Notes: a model not told the origin generated them from the sequence alone. A stretch of DNA of 64,000 nt from Pycnopodia helianthoides (GCA_032158295.1 CM063252.1:14340250-14404249), one strand, 5' to 3'; positions 1 through 11,882 are shown, counted from the stretch's first letter. Numbers and translations: made by a program.

Positions 1-554
1 GATCGGATCTGTTGGGGAATCTTGCGGTTGCGGTCTGTGACTTGAAGCTCTTTGTTGCAGCAAGATCGTCTCCACTAGGAGATTTATTGTTGCAAGATCA
101 TCTCGGCTAGGAAATGCATCGCGATACTTAATTGATATCGCGATTTACGGATATCACAATTAATTAAAGCCTGACCCGATATCGTAATCGTTTCAGAACT
201 AGTATCGCGATATTCGATAATATTGTAGTAATTGCTCAAGCTTACTTGTTGTGTGACAAAAACCTCAGGGTTGACAATGCTGCACTCAGTTATCAATTTT
301 ACTTATTGTGATCTTTGACCTGCATTGTTTGTCATCATTATTTCGTTGTTTTTTGGGGTGTGCATCCCCTGTATTGTGTTAACCCACATAGAGTGCTTGC
401 CGTTTTTGTGATTGTGAATATATTCACGACCTTTGCTGTCATTTTGCAATTTTGCATTTTGTTTCATGTGTGTTCATTTTGTATTCTGTATGAACTTTTA
501 TGTGCAGTTTCAAATTTTCATGTAGATGCAGCCTGTTGAATTATTAGTTATAAA
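1..554. other. Left edge: presumed SCAF intron sequence
   Basis: No SCAF exon was recognised here; CID-encoding exons must lie further left. Two imperfect copies of a GTTGCA-CAAGATC-TC-CTAGGA phrase lie at about 51-115. The stretch 118-144 is an inverted repeat (ATCGCGATA...TATCGCGAT), with a further TATCGCGATA-like site near 203. Confidence 0.4.
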
Positions 555-789
555 TCGTCGGCTCAGGACTAGAAGGTCTTTAGTGCAGTTTGTGTGGATT
601 TCAAAAAAATAGATTTCTCCGGTTAAATGGAGTTTATTGATCACAAGTGGTCTCCAAAGTAATTGTTGGGGGAAAAAAAGAAACATTCAGTTTCAAAGAA
701 AACATTTACTTGTGGAATTTTTACCTACCGACCTTCTGATTATTATGGATGAGAAATTGCAATTACCGACCTTATAGCATCGAGCTGAA
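555..789 (+). repeat. MITE-like element, 'GGCTCAGG' family, copy 1
   Basis: It starts CGTCGGCTCAGGACT and ends with an inverted match (TTATAGCATCGAGC). It shares an internal block (ATGGAGTTTATTGATCA, GTGGTCTCCAAAGTAATT) with 20666-21036 and, inverted, with 63680-63960. Confidence 0.6.
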
Positions 790-1030
790 AAGAGGTCTGT
801 TAAAAATAATAAAGTTGTTAAAATTACAATTTTAGTAGTAAGGAGTACTTATATATTTGGCCAAATTTCTACAGTGAATATTACACATACATGAAAGGTG
901 GAATTTAAATGAAATTTGAGAAATTTTTGGGATACAATGTTAAACGGTCTAAATAAATAGTAAATTAAACAATCTATCACAAAGACTGTAGGTTGTAGAA
1001 ATAATTATGTATACTTCTGTTCCTATACAG

Positions 1031-1138
1031 TTGGTGCCACCAAGAGGATGTGCTTATGTGTGTTTGGAGAACAGACTAGACGCTTACAAAGCATTGGAAA
1101 AGCTCAAGAGGGGCAAGATGTTTGGAAGTACTGCCAAG
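1031..1138 (+). CDS. SCAF4: SCAF exon: second half of RRM
   Basis: A 108-bp phase-0 exon between ...TATACAG and GTAAGC. It encodes 36 residues ending KMFGSTAK and contains the RRM RNP1-side strand GCAYVCL. It is too short to stand out as an open reading frame and was recognised by its protein match to SCAF4/SCAF8. Confidence 0.85.
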
Positions 1139-4100
1139 GTAAGCCGTAACGAGGTCCCCTGCGTAGGGTGCATGCTACCGTCTTAACCCCATATCCGCCT
1201 GACTGGTCACACTGTCCCTGCCTTAGCCCCCGTGTTGTAGCACGATTGCTGCATTACAATTCACACTCGTTAGTTACTGCCTTGCTGGCAGAGTAACGTA
1301 TTCCTACAAACTGTTGACCCAATTCACCTGACATCATTATCACACTAATCTGGGTGTGCCATTGTTTGAGTCAATGTCGCCGTGTGTTATACAGTGTAGT
1401 GCACATTTTAGGCGACACGGCGTGAACAGGCCTGCCTTATTTTTTTTACAATTTTGAATTTGACACTCAAATTGGCGAGTGTGTCAGACAGTAGCAGTTT
1501 CTGAAATTTTATGTTAGAGGTCGACTCTGTTGGAAAGAGAACATCATTGTCTTTAATGTCAAATATATATTTTGCCATGTGTCCCGTCTGGTGCCATTAG
1601 TAAGAATAAAGGACCTGTTTATAGTGGGTTTCTATGCATTGGGTTTGTCAGAAACACACACTGATCCACTTATGATCACATGGCCAATCCTTGTCCGATG
1701 ATCTGTTACATGATTTTGCAGCTTCCTCCATAGCGCATAGCATCATTTTTCTTTATCAGGTGTTTGTGTTTCAAAGAGGAAGAACTGTTGCACTGACTTT
1801 GCTGCTCAAGTCCTCACACTACATGGATTATTTTCTTGTTTTTTTGTGTATCGGCCGTAATGGTTGCTTATTGGGGCCTGAGACACTGGAGAAAATCCTG
1901 CTTAATGCAGCTTGAGTTACTCAATGAAGTATGATGAAGATTGAAACTGTATCAACCTACTTTTCATTGTCAGATTGCATGGGCTCCTGGGCGAGGAATG
2001 ACCGAAAACAAGAAGTTCTCAGAATTCTGGGAGGTGGAGAAAGGCGTGACATACATACCCTGGGACCAACTCTCCCCGGAGGTAGACCTTACCGAGCTTG
2101 CTGCAGGAGCCCTCATTGATCAGGACACATTACCTCCTGATTTGAAACTAGGTAGGTGGTTTGTCTTATGTCGTTGATATCTTTATGTACCAACCATTCA
2201 ATTAGTTTGTAAGTCAACTGTCTGGGTTGACATGTTACGTGAATTCATGAAATGAAGTGAATCCTTGAAATGAGTTGGATTTTTTGTTTTTTTACTTACA
2301 GAGTTGGCCGCTAAGGAAGCCGAAAAAATTGCTCAAGCTGAGAGTGAAGCTAATCCCTCACAAATCTCTCAGCTGGTCGCTGCTGCCGCAGCTGAAGTGC
2401 AACCTGCACCTGTAGGTCCCGTCATTCCCGGCCTGAGTCTAGTTGGACCCAATATGGGGCAGCCAATACCCACCGTGGGCCATGCTGTCCCCAACACGTT
2501 ACAAGCGATGCCAGTGGGTACGAGGATACCTGGCCCCGTTCAACCTCCAACAGTGAGTCAGCCGCAGGCCATTGTCTCAGGGGCTGCACCCGAGATGGTC
2601 CGCATGCCAGTAATCCAGGGCGGGGTGTTCCCTCCATTCATGGGATTCAGCCCTCAGATGCCCCCGCCAGGATTTCGTTTTCCCCCTGGTTTCCAGATGC
2701 CACCCACTGCTGCAAACTCGCCCATTGGGGCAGTACCCCCATCAGGTGTTCCACCACCTTTGATGATACCAAGAGGTGTTCCCCCTCCTACGAGCCAGCC
2801 TAGCCTCCAAGTGAGCAATAGCATGAAAGTCGTCACCACGGCTAGCCAGCCTCCCGTTGCCAGCAAACCAGCCATTACAAGTTTTGAGAAAATAGATTTC
2901 AAGATCCCAGGACTCGGCGGTGATCCAATTTCTTCCAAAGCGATGGACATCCAGTCGCAGCTGATGGCCATGCAGCACCAGGCAGCACTGGCAGGTCACA
3001 CCGGAGTGCCTCGACCAGGCCTTCAGTTTTCATTAGCTGCCATGCCACGTGGAGTTGTTCCAGGGGGTACACCGACGAGCCTGATGGGTATCCATCCAGG
3101 CCAACATGGTTCATTACCTCCTGCTTTTAATCAAGAAATCCGATTAGGAATGAGACCGCCTTCAATGTTGAGACAACCAGGAGCAATTATTGTCTCCCAG
3201 CAAGAAGGTAGCATTCCAGATCATAGCAAAACTGTTAAGACAGATGAAAGTCGTCCATCCAGTACTGGAGGCAGTGAGAAGGGGGAGATGGGACCTCCAC
3301 AGGGTCTATTCGTAGTGCCAAAGCCTCCCACGTCCATACTAGGTAAATTCAAAGAGCCTGCTGGGCAAAAAGCATCTACACCAGGCATACCTGGAAAGAA
3401 TGATGTTGATATGAGGGAAGAAAAAGGTCAACCCCATGAAGGCCCACCCTCAGTGGCCAACCATCGTGAAGGCGGTCTGGCTGTTCAGATGGATCAAGAG
3501 AATATGGGCTTACGTCCGCCGGTGTCCCAAGAACTTTTGATTTCAGACGCTAACAGGTTCCATTTACAAGGAATGCGCTTGATGAGGCCCATCATGGGTA
3601 TGCAAGGGCAGCCACTGATTCAAAGAGCAGTTGCTCCAGGGTTCAGGATGAGACTACCCGGGCCAGGTCAGCAATTTGCAATGCCAGGCCAGATGATCCG
3701 CATTCCAAACCAGGGGATGCAGCCAGGAGGTCCACAACTTCAGGTGATGGGTATGAGACAGCTACATCCTGGAATGATGGGTGGATCTGTGAGGGGAATG
3801 ATGCCACCCCAAGGAATTCCAACAGCAGGGGGAATGCCAAGACCAGGAGGTATGCTTCCTCCTGGTGGTGGTATGCCACCTCCTGGTGGTGGAATGCCTC
3901 CTCCTGGTGGCATGCTGCCTCAGGGAAGCATGGCTCCTCCAGGAGGTATGCCACCACGTGGATCGATGCTGCCACCATCAGGACTTCCACCCAACAGCAG
4001 ATTACTCCCACCAAGAGCAAATCCAGCTGCCCAACAGGAAGGAGAAGGTCGTGATGCTTTTCCGCAGGGCATGCGTGGAGGTCCTCAGATTGAAGGAGGG

Positions 4101-5469
4101 CGGGCTGATGGAGAACGTAACCCGGAAGCACCTCCTGAGCGTGGTGGACGTAGCAGATGGGGGCCTCCTGTACCTGGCCCTGAGAGAGAGAGAATAATAC
4201 CTGACCGCAGAGGTGCTCCAGAACCATTAATGGGAAAGGTTGATCAGGAATTCAGTGAGCGAGACATTGACATGAGAGAAAGGAAATGGCCAGATAGAGG
4301 CTGGCAAGACCGAGACGACCGAGAACGAGGTGGCGTTGGTATGCGCGACCAAGATTGGAGAATGCCACCACCAGGTGGTCCAAGAGGTCCAGACTGGGGC
4401 CGAGACCTTGATGAGAGAAACTTCCAAAGACATGACGAGAGGGATATGCGACGGCCTGACTTTGACAGGGAGTGGAAGCGCCCCGGTGACAGAGACCAAG
4501 ACAGAGATAAGTTCCGCCAAGATATGGATCGGGGACGAGACGTCGAACGAAACTTGAAAGACAGGGACCGTGAGAGGGACTTTGGCAGGGGACGTGACAG
4601 GGATCGGGAGAGAGATCGCGATAGAGATAGGAATCGTGAACGGGACAGAGATCGTGATCCGGATAGAAGAGATCGCGATAGAGACCGTGATAGAGAGAGG
4701 GATCGTCGAGACCGTCGAGACCGTCGTGATGACAAACCACGTGACGCTGCCAAACAACAGAGCGGTGACAACAAGGAATCTGGAACTATGTCACAGAAGG
4801 ATCAACCAAAGTCAGAACAACAGACAGAGATAGCAACTGCTGCCAATCAGCCCAAAAATGAAGAGGCGAACAAGCCCTCGGTAGAGCCAGTTAAAAATTC
4901 CATCCAGGGAACAGACGCTAGAATCTGAAAGTCCACTTCAAGTTTCCTCTCTGAATGGTCCTCCTCTCAAGTCGCCCCCTGCACAGAGCCTACCATCAAC
5001 GGCTCCTCAAAATGAACTAGAACCTGCTGATCAAGCAACAGTTCCAGTTCCACAAAAACTGAACCCTCTTGCACAGGCCTTTGTGCCAAGCAGTGTTGAA
5101 AAACCTCAAGCAGCTTCCCCTGAAGGACTTTTTAATGATATTCCAGCGGCAGTTCCAAGCGCGAAGCCCGATGCAAATCAGGAGCCTAAACCAAGCATGG
5201 AGCCCGAGTTGAAGGCTTTCCACGTCAATCCTTCGGGCCCTCCTGCTGCTGCTGCTGTCGAAAACTTTGACATTTCGGAATCAAATGAGAAAAAGAACTT
5301 GGCCATGAACCAGACCCATTCAGTACCACCGATGGAGAATTCTGTTAGTGATAGCAAGACGAAAGAAGACATGGCTGCTGCAAGTGGTGGAAATGACAGT
5401 GAACTGCTGGCAAAGGAAGCTGAGATACACAAAGATATGCCTGAACAGGCCATAGAGATTTTGGAATAG
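1031..5469 (+). CDS. SCAF4: SCAF4/SCAF8-like CTD-associated SR-related splicing/termination factor, 3' part
   Basis: Coding exons seen: 1031-1138, 1974-2151 and 2302 to about 4925, continuing in another frame to the stop at 5467-5469. Exon 1031-1138 (VPPRGCAYVCLENRLDAYKA) is the second half of an RRM. The next exon gives IAWAPGRG and GVTYIPWDQL, the conserved post-RRM block of SCAF4/SCAF8. The big exon encodes about 600 residues rich in Pro, Met and Gly, then an RD/RE/RRD repeat tail. In vertebrates these nuclear proteins bind the phosphorylated RNA polymerase II C-terminal domain through an N-terminal CID and prevent early transcript termination; the CID must lie left of this window. Phases agree across both introns. 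The frame opened at 2302 stops at 4926-4928, but the +1 frame is open from 4885 to 5469 with similar composition, so an indel or frameshift is likely. I cannot separate SCAF4 from SCAF8; the symbol follows synteny with SOD1. Confidence 0.88.
1139..1973 (+). other. SCAF intron
   Basis: An 835-bp intron between GTAAGC and TTGTCAG. The first 250 bp are less AT-rich than the rest. I see no coding exon or complete repeat element in it. Confidence 0.7.
1974..2151 (+). CDS. SCAF4: SCAF exon: end of RRM and post-RRM conserved block
   Basis: 178 bp, acceptor TTGTCAG at 1973, donor GTAGGT at 2152. It reads IAWAPGRGMTENKKF, then SEFWEVEKGVTYIPW, then a DxDTLPPD motif. This matches the SCAF4/8 segment in which a WD/WE-VE-GVTYIPW block follows the RRM. 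It ends in phase 1 and the codon is completed (G|AG, Glu) by the exon at 2302. Confidence 0.87.
2302..4928 (+). CDS. SCAF4: SCAF large exon, frame ending at 4928
   Basis: This frame encodes about 875 residues: an Ala/Glu-rich start, a long Pro/Met/Gly-rich low-complexity region (3840-3990 has repeated GGMPPPGG-type units), then from about 4260 an acidic-basic RD/RE/RDRD tail of roughly 160 residues. The tail resembles alternating-charge SR-related domains. It is followed by a Lys/Gln/Glu-rich stretch and TGA at 4926. The natural C-terminus is probably the +1 frame (4885-5469) rather than this stop. Confidence 0.8.
4885..5469 (+). CDS. SCAF4: SCAF C-terminal segment in +1 frame
   Basis: This frame opens after TAG at 4882-4884 and runs without stops to TAG at 5467-5469, about 194 codons. 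The protein is Pro/Ala/Gln/Glu-rich (for example NGPPLKSPPAQS, VPQKLNPLAQAF, EGLFNDIP), like the preceding SCAF low-complexity sequence. Skipping one base anywhere in 4885-4925, for example one A of the AAAAA run at about 4892-4896, joins it to the large exon. A sequencing or assembly indel is the simplest reading; a true allele or programmed frameshift is not excluded. Confidence 0.65.
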   Translation, partial: SQLKIPSREQTLESESPLQVSSLNGPPLKSPPAQSLPSTAPQNELEPADQATVPVPQKLNPLAQAFVPSSVEKPQAASPEGLFNDIPAAVPSAKPDANQEPKPSMEPELKAFHVNPSGPPAAAAVENFDISESNEKKNLAMNQTHSVPPMENSVSDSKTKEDMAAASGGNDSELLAKEAEIHKDMPEQAIEILE

Positions 5470-6253
5470 ATCCCTAAAAGGAAACAAACAGAAAAATCAT
5501 GTTTTTAGGAAACCTTTGCGTACGTATCCAGGAACCCTTGCATGGTTTGTCCTTTCAGCAGACCATGAAGGACTGTAGTTCAGCAAAAATTACTTCTTAC
5601 CCTCGATTAAGTTCTTACCCTCAAAATTTCACACTATGGTTGACTTTGGTTCGTTGCCTTTAATCAAGTGCTATACAGAATTATTCAAAGATATTCTTTT
5701 AAGATGTACAAACTATTTTTAAGTAAATTCTTTTTCTTTTTTTTCATCTTTTTTATTATTATTAATATTATTATTTGTCAAGTTTTATCTTGATTTCATT
5801 TTCTTCAAATGTAATTGGGACAAAAGACGGTGTAAGTTTTGCACATGTTTAATTGAGTGCACGGGACTACATTACAAGGTCTCTGAGTTTTGAATAGGGG
5901 CAAGACTTACACGGCCTACAACAGTAGAAGCAGGTCCACATTCACATGCAAATTTGGCTGACATGAAAGCGAGCCCCCTTACAGAAATCAAACAAACTAT
6001 TTTGCAGCAAATCCAAGATTATTGGATGCACATTTCACACTACACCACTCTGGGAAATTTTTTTTGTTGGCCAAATTTTGTATGAACCAGTGGTAAACTT
6101 GACCCCAAATCCACTACTTGATAATGGTTTACACAAATTGTTGAACTCTAGTTACGGTGGTATGCCTGTCCCTATGCTATGCAGGCCTGAGTCTGTCAGA
6201 AGTATGTGAATGCTCATTGGGGGAAACATGTGTAGTACCACTTATTTACACAT
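5470..6253 (+). other. Presumed SCAF 3' UTR
   Basis: AT-rich sequence directly after the SCAF stop with no other gene. A T/ATT-rich stretch lies at 5715-5785. The first AATAAA on this strand that I see after the stop is at 6308-6313, inside a repeat. Confidence 0.45.
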
Positions 6254-6469
6254 TTAACCCTCCTACTGTCTGACCATTCAATGTCACCCACTGTGTGTTG
6301 AATGATAAATAAACGATGCCAGCCTGCGATATGATGTCCTGTGGTGATTGCATCAACAAATTGAGCAGTTCTGTGCACAGTTGTGCCACCGTACACAGCC
6401 TGTTCAGTTGACAGGGTTGTAGTTGTTGGTCAACTCGCTGGAAAATGTGACCAACAGTGGGACGGTTTA
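6254..6469. repeat. MITE-like element, 'TTAACCCTC' family, copy 1
   Basis: The left end TTAACCCTCCTACTGTCTGA and the right end ACAGTGGGACGGTTTA form a degraded inverted pair. The body matches 55371-55600 over almost its whole length (shared phrases ATGCCAGCCTGC, CTGTGCACAGTTGTGCCAC, GGTCAACTC). Confidence 0.7.
6308..6313 (+). promoter_or_regulatory. Candidate poly(A) signal for SCAF
   Basis: AATAAA about 840 nt after the SCAF stop, inside the MITE at 6254-6469. The sister copy at 55371 reads GATAGATAAAC here, so the hexamer arose in this copy. Whether it is used is not known from sequence. Confidence 0.35.
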
Positions 6470-7565
6470 GCATTTTAAAAACATCAGTTTACAAAAAAAT
6501 ATGGTGGAGTATAACTTGTCAAAGGTTCCAGTCACATTTTTGGGAAAACCAAAATAAGAATTTAAGAGAATGTGCCGTTTGGTTTTCAGATTGCCTTTTT
6601 GCTTGATAATCATTGTTCAAAGTGCTACTTAATAAGGGTGTTTGAAAATACGTAGAATGCAATGAGTTTTAATTTTAGCGGCACATTCTTTAGATCTTGG
6701 GGTGGGATTCTATGTATCACATGTACAATGTCTGTATCCAAGTCGGTGGTAGGCTTTCAAAGACCAGACTGGAGTGTAGATCGGTCTCAACATTTAACTC
6801 TGGAGCTGCTTCTACTGTTAAAGTCATTTTATTTAATAGTCCCAAAACATTGAAATATGCAGGTACCTGTGAATGCATTAAAATGGTCAGAGGCAATTTT
6901 TTATATAAATATAGAAGGTGTCTTGATATGTACAATGCTGTTAAAGTGGAACTTGTGTAGTATTAAGGAATTGGTTTACTGTAAATGTATGGTGATGCAG
7001 CTTGGGGACAATTTCAAAGACCTGCTAGGCTAAAAAAATAAATTTACCGCAACAAAAAAATTATGAAATTGATAAACAACCCAATGTGATCTTTATTTTA
7101 TTTATTTTTCTGAGATGAATTTATGCAAACATTTGGCTGAGCCAGTATAATTTGTTATGCAGTATTCTCTGCATATGAGCGAGTCTTTGAAATAAGAACC
7201 TGATGCTGACTTGTGGCGTTCAGAAGGGTTTCTTTGGGAATTTTTGTTGTGGGTTGCACACCTTTTATCAACAGTGATTACTGGAGAGTTGAGTTCAGTC
7301 AAATTGCTTCAGCTATTTGAGGTTTAATTATGAAAACAAACAAATTAACATTGTTGCTTTGTTTGATTTTGCAGCGGTGACAATTAAGGTGCACACATAT
7401 TTGTCCAGTAGAAACTTGGGGCACTATGGTATTGTAATTTGTAAATACAAAAGAGGGGAATGCAGAAGTTCCAAAGAGCTGTTCATGTTCAGCTAGTTTG
7501 GGGATAAAATGTTAGAATCAATTTGTTGAGCTCAATTTTTCACAGTTGTAATTACTACTTTTATC

Positions 7566-7978
7566 CAGGGTTCCTAGTCTCCTCCTTTCTCGCAAAAAAA
7601 GTTCCTGAAAGATTTAGGTAGTTTCGCAGAAAATTACTTTGAACTTGTGTTGTTTGACGTGATGCGTTGCAAGTTTTCAAAAGTCCCAAACTCCCTGGAC
7701 CTGTTTTGACTCTGAGTCACTTTTTAATGAGACCTAACTTGTTTTCTGATACTGAGAGGAGGAAAAAATTGAATTTTTTTTTCGTGTTTTGGTCAAAATC
7801 TTGATTTTCTTTGTTTTTCAATCTGTATTAGATTTTGTATCGTACGAGCAAAAGCCTTTTTTCAACGGAAAAAACAACCTTTAATATTGAAAGGAACTTA
7901 CTTTTCGGGGGATTCAATTAATGTAACTTTTTTTTTTTTTTTTTTTTTTTTTTTGAGAATGGAGAATTAGGAACCTTG
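7566..7978. repeat. hAT-like MITE with CAGGGTTCC ends
   Basis: The left end CAGGGTTCCTAGTCTCC is mirrored by GGAGAATTAGGAACCTTG at the right end. About 413 bp, non-coding, AT-rich, with an internal poly(T) tract. CAGGG/CCCTG termini are typical of hAT-derived elements, so the class is inferred from ends only. Confidence 0.6.
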
Positions 7979-9984
7979 TAAAATATTATTTGTTAGAATT
8001 TACAAATACGTAGATACTTTAAAGGTAAGGTTTGTATATATTAACAATGTCTCAAATGGAGACTCTTAGAGGAGGCAGCCATAGCTGACACCACTCATCC
8101 GAACAAGATCGCGCACCGGTGGACCCAAGATACTACCCTGCGGAGCAGCACAAGAAAGAGGGCTCAAAATGGCACCTGGCGGAACACGCCTCCTCAAATT
8201 GAGGTTTTATGGACAATCATCAAACGTGGCTACCTGCAAAGGTCGTCTCAAATTGAGAGCCTTTGTCCGGAAGGAAGTATGAATTTTGTTGGTTGCATGC
8301 TGTGTTAAATTACCACAAGACTTGGTAAAGGCTGCTGGAACAAAAATATCCAAAGGGATGTACGTCTTGGCAAGCATCGTCCAAAAAAGGAAGAAATATC
8401 CGAAGAGATCAAACAAAAATTCATCATTGTTATGTAGGGTGGTCTGGTTGTATTTTATCTTTCTTTAGACATTTAAAAGAATTGCATGTGTGTCAAGGTA
8501 GTTAATAATGTCATTGCATTTGAGTTGTGTTAATTATAAATCCAAAGTAAAGCATACCTAGAACATTTCCCGGTTCCAATACCATGTCTTTGATAGTTTA
8601 ACATTGCAGTCTTATTTTGGTTTACAGTGAAACACTTCTATGTTTAGTTTTACTTATTAAACCCCAATCAGTCGACTGATCATACATCATGCAGATGTGG
8701 ATGTACTGGAAATGATGCACTTTCGGCATTGTGTATCATTTAAAATGTGCAAAATAGAGGCAAGAGAGAGAGAGAGAGATGAATGCACTCATTCGGGAGA
8801 AGACGCTCAAGAATCATTGGAGAATGGATGTTTAGTCTGGCAGAACCTTGTAGGATTTTCTGGACTGGACCAACTCTCCACATTGTGCCCGATTTTGAAG
8901 AAATACTTGTGGTAGACGCGTGTTCACTGCAGCCACCTCCGTAATTGTTGAGAAGTACATGAAATCGTATTATTTTGATTGTTTACCCTTGACACCAATG
9001 TGTGATACAGTACACGAAATCATCTTGAGTTGTGCTGGATTCGGTGTGGTGGCTGGTAATTATTGTAAATGAATCCTTCATTTCCATTGTGTCGCTGTAT
9101 TCAAAGATGAACGCCAAATACTGGTATATAGTGTTGCATCAATCGAGAGATCTTTACTCCGTGTTCTATGTTGGTAAAAAGTACAGTATGCCACTCCTCA
9201 TCAGAGGAAAAGACTTGGTCATTTAAAGACAAAGTTTAGGCCCCAAGAGTGGTAATGGAAAGAACAAATTATAAAAATTAAGTTTCTATGGGAAAGCTCA
9301 CAAATTGTAAAGTTAATAAATGATATCAATCCTCGGATACATTTCCATCTGAAAAAAATTGTTGGTGTGGAGGACTAAAGCATTTGAAGACCCCACCAAT
9401 CTCATTTCAATTGCCGCAATCCAAATAAAGCCCAATATGAAAGTGCATGAAATGCCAGTCAAAACATCAACCGCTTTCGATTGCATTCCGTGCAACGTGT
9501 CCACTGAATTTAATAAGAATTTAACAAGTTGCTGAAAGTGATGTTATTTAGTCAAACTTAGATGATGGGAATAAATCCACTCTTCCATAAAACAATATTG
9601 TACTTTCCCTGGAAGTTTTGTAAGTTTTTCAAAAGACTCTACATCAGACCTTCAAAGGAAGTCTTATTTTTGCTCGCTCGACCAAAATAAAAACAAAGGG
9701 TGGTGTTTCATCTTTGAATACGGTGTATTAAAAGTACATGCTTGTAAATGGCCTTTATGTATGCTTGTGATTTTCTTAAAATGTTGTAGGTAGAAACAGT
9801 CAAGTTTACATGTATAAATATTTTCCAGTGGAGATGAACAGCAGGTGAGTTTCAAATGTGTGTATTTCTCTCAGGGAGGCATTGTTTTTTTTCTTTTAAA
9901 CCCCCCATGATGACTTGCTCTACTCCTTTGCATCCGCAGAGAAGGGCAAGCAGTGATAAAAAGTGAAGGGTGAATTTTCGGTCT

Positions 9985-10142
9985 GGAATAGTCAAAAGAC
10001 CTCGGTGTCGAGTCTTGAATCCTAGCTTGAGTCATTTTGGCCATGTCCGAGTCACAAAGGTCCCAGTCATTGTCCATCTTGACTCGAGTCATTGATGATG
10101 CCAACTTGAGTCAGACTCGTGTGTGAGTCACAAGTCATACAA
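9985..10142. repeat. GAGTC-rich low-complexity element
   Basis: About ten occurrences of GAGTC, GACTC or AGTCA in under 160 bp, on both strands, ending GAGTCACAAGTCA. This looks like a dispersed element built of GAGTC units. I cannot define its ends. Confidence 0.4.
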
Positions 10143-11667
10143 CACTGCAAATACAGTACACAACCTCCAAGCTCAGTCTGCCCTTCCCCTGTATCTGTCA
10201 AATTAATCGGGTATTTTTCCTTTGTGGACTGATAAGAACTGTGCTGTGCAATCTGTGGATGTCCAACTTTGAAGCCATACTACTGCCGCAGTATGGAGCC
10301 CTCTCATGTGAAGGTTGCTGATTGGGCCATCTGTGTACCACGTGTACATAGCTGTGTGTGTTCATTGGTTGACCACCAAGGTGGCAGTCAGATGACCTTG
10401 CTGCAGCAGGTCTATAATGGAGAGCTCAGCGTTGGTTTGGGAATCCCTTAAACTAACGAGTGAAAATGGTGTTGAAATGAGTGACTGCATTCTGAACACA
10501 TCAGCTCTATACTTTTTCAATTACAGCATTAAAACTGACTACACATAAAAAAAACAAGGCACAGCAAATTATCAGATTCATTTTTACTATGGGGGCTCGG
10601 AACTGGCTCACCACCTGAATTTTTTATTACAATGAACTCACAACTTTTCCACAAAGTGTAAACTAACAAAATGATATTAGTTTGGATAATTTTTAGACTG
10701 GCCAAAACTGACTTCACTTTTATAAAAATGTCCTGTATTTGATACCTCTCTTTGACATCTTTTAAAATACATTTCTTTTTAGCAGTACTCATGCAATTCA
10801 AGATCGTTGTTTTAAACTTGATCATTGTGATTCTCACTGAAAGAAAAATATTAAAGTGAACCTCAGAAAAAAAAATTTGATGATCCTAACAAAAAAAGAC
10901 TTAACGAAAGACTACATTTATCAAACTTTTTACTTTGTAAATTTCAGTGCATGATTGGAAACTAAATTATACAATCTGTTCACAATAAGTGATGTACAGG
11001 TACAGGAAACAAGAAACAAGAAATGCCACTGAACAATCATGACAACCTACATGTAGTCTTGTTCCCTGGCCAAAAAAAAACAAGTCCACAGAATTTGTGT
11101 GGGTTTTGCTGTTGGGAATTACCCAGGCAGTGACTACTGATGTCCATATGTAAATACTGTAACACAGAGTAAGAGGAATGTACACAATGATTTGGGGGGG
11201 GGTACTATTTTTCACGGGTAAGCAGGGAATTTTTGCCTTTGCGCGTGCGTACTCCATGTACATGTACACGTAACCAGGCATTCTTCGCTTACAGCTAGCG
11301 CAGAAATTACCGGACCCGTAAGCGAAACATGGTGACCGCAAGCCCAGAACTCGCATCTGGGTCCATGAAACTAGGCCCAGATGAGAGCACAAATCAACTA
11401 AGTGCCAATATTGGAATAGTGTAACTAAGGGTCAGCACATTGATGCAATACAAAACATTCTATTACAGCAAATTTAATGAACTGATACAAAGGTGAAATA
11501 CATGGTGCTCCCTAATTTTGATTATTACATAACTCAAAACTAAACAATTGACCATTATTAAAGTAATTTTTAGTCTCCTCGACAATTTTTTACAGAACCT
11601 TGAAAAATGTTGAGTACATCAGGGCAAGAAGGTTAAAACGAGATGCCTATTTGTATGCAGTGTCTAT

Positions 11668-11673
11668 TTTTAT
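11668..11673 (-). promoter_or_regulatory. Candidate SOD1 poly(A) signal
   Basis: TTTATT on the + strand (AATAAA on -), about 210 nt beyond the SOD1 stop codon, a normal distance for a short 3' UTR. Further candidates lie farther left, so use is uncertain. Confidence 0.4.
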
Positions 11674-11882
11674 TAACAGTGCTCAGCGTGATCATACTTT
11701 TGCCATTCCTGTATTAACCAGTGTCATGACTTCGAGATAAAACCTTTTTGCACTGATGCCACATTCTAATCTTCGGTTATTAAACGATTGTTCTTTCTTA
11801 TTAGACATTCAGGGAGATACACCTTGACAATAATACTCTCTATCTTAGAGCGAGGTGGTGGGCTGACGGTCTACGCTGTAAG

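Larger units (their letters stand above)
6470..11667. other. SCAF-SOD1 intergenic region (convergent 3' ends)
   Basis: About 5 kb of AT-rich DNA with no convincing gene; the short reading frames are unrelated to known proteins. It holds a hAT-like foldback at 7566-7978 containing a 27-base T run (7928-7954), a GA microsatellite (8763-8778), and a GAGTC-motif cluster (9985-10142). Candidate reverse-strand poly(A) hexamers (TTTATT on +) are frequent near 7092-7104. Confidence 0.6.

Noticed and set aside
3643..4774. Minus-strand frames of up to 194 aa opposite the SCAF exon
   Set aside because: Shadow frames of a Pro/Gly/RD-biased coding exon; the plus strand has the conserved protein.
4926..4934. 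Antizyme-style programmed +1 frameshift as the main explanation
   Set aside because: No known SCAF frameshifting and no visible stimulatory structure; a one-base indel in an A run is simpler. Kept only as an alternative.
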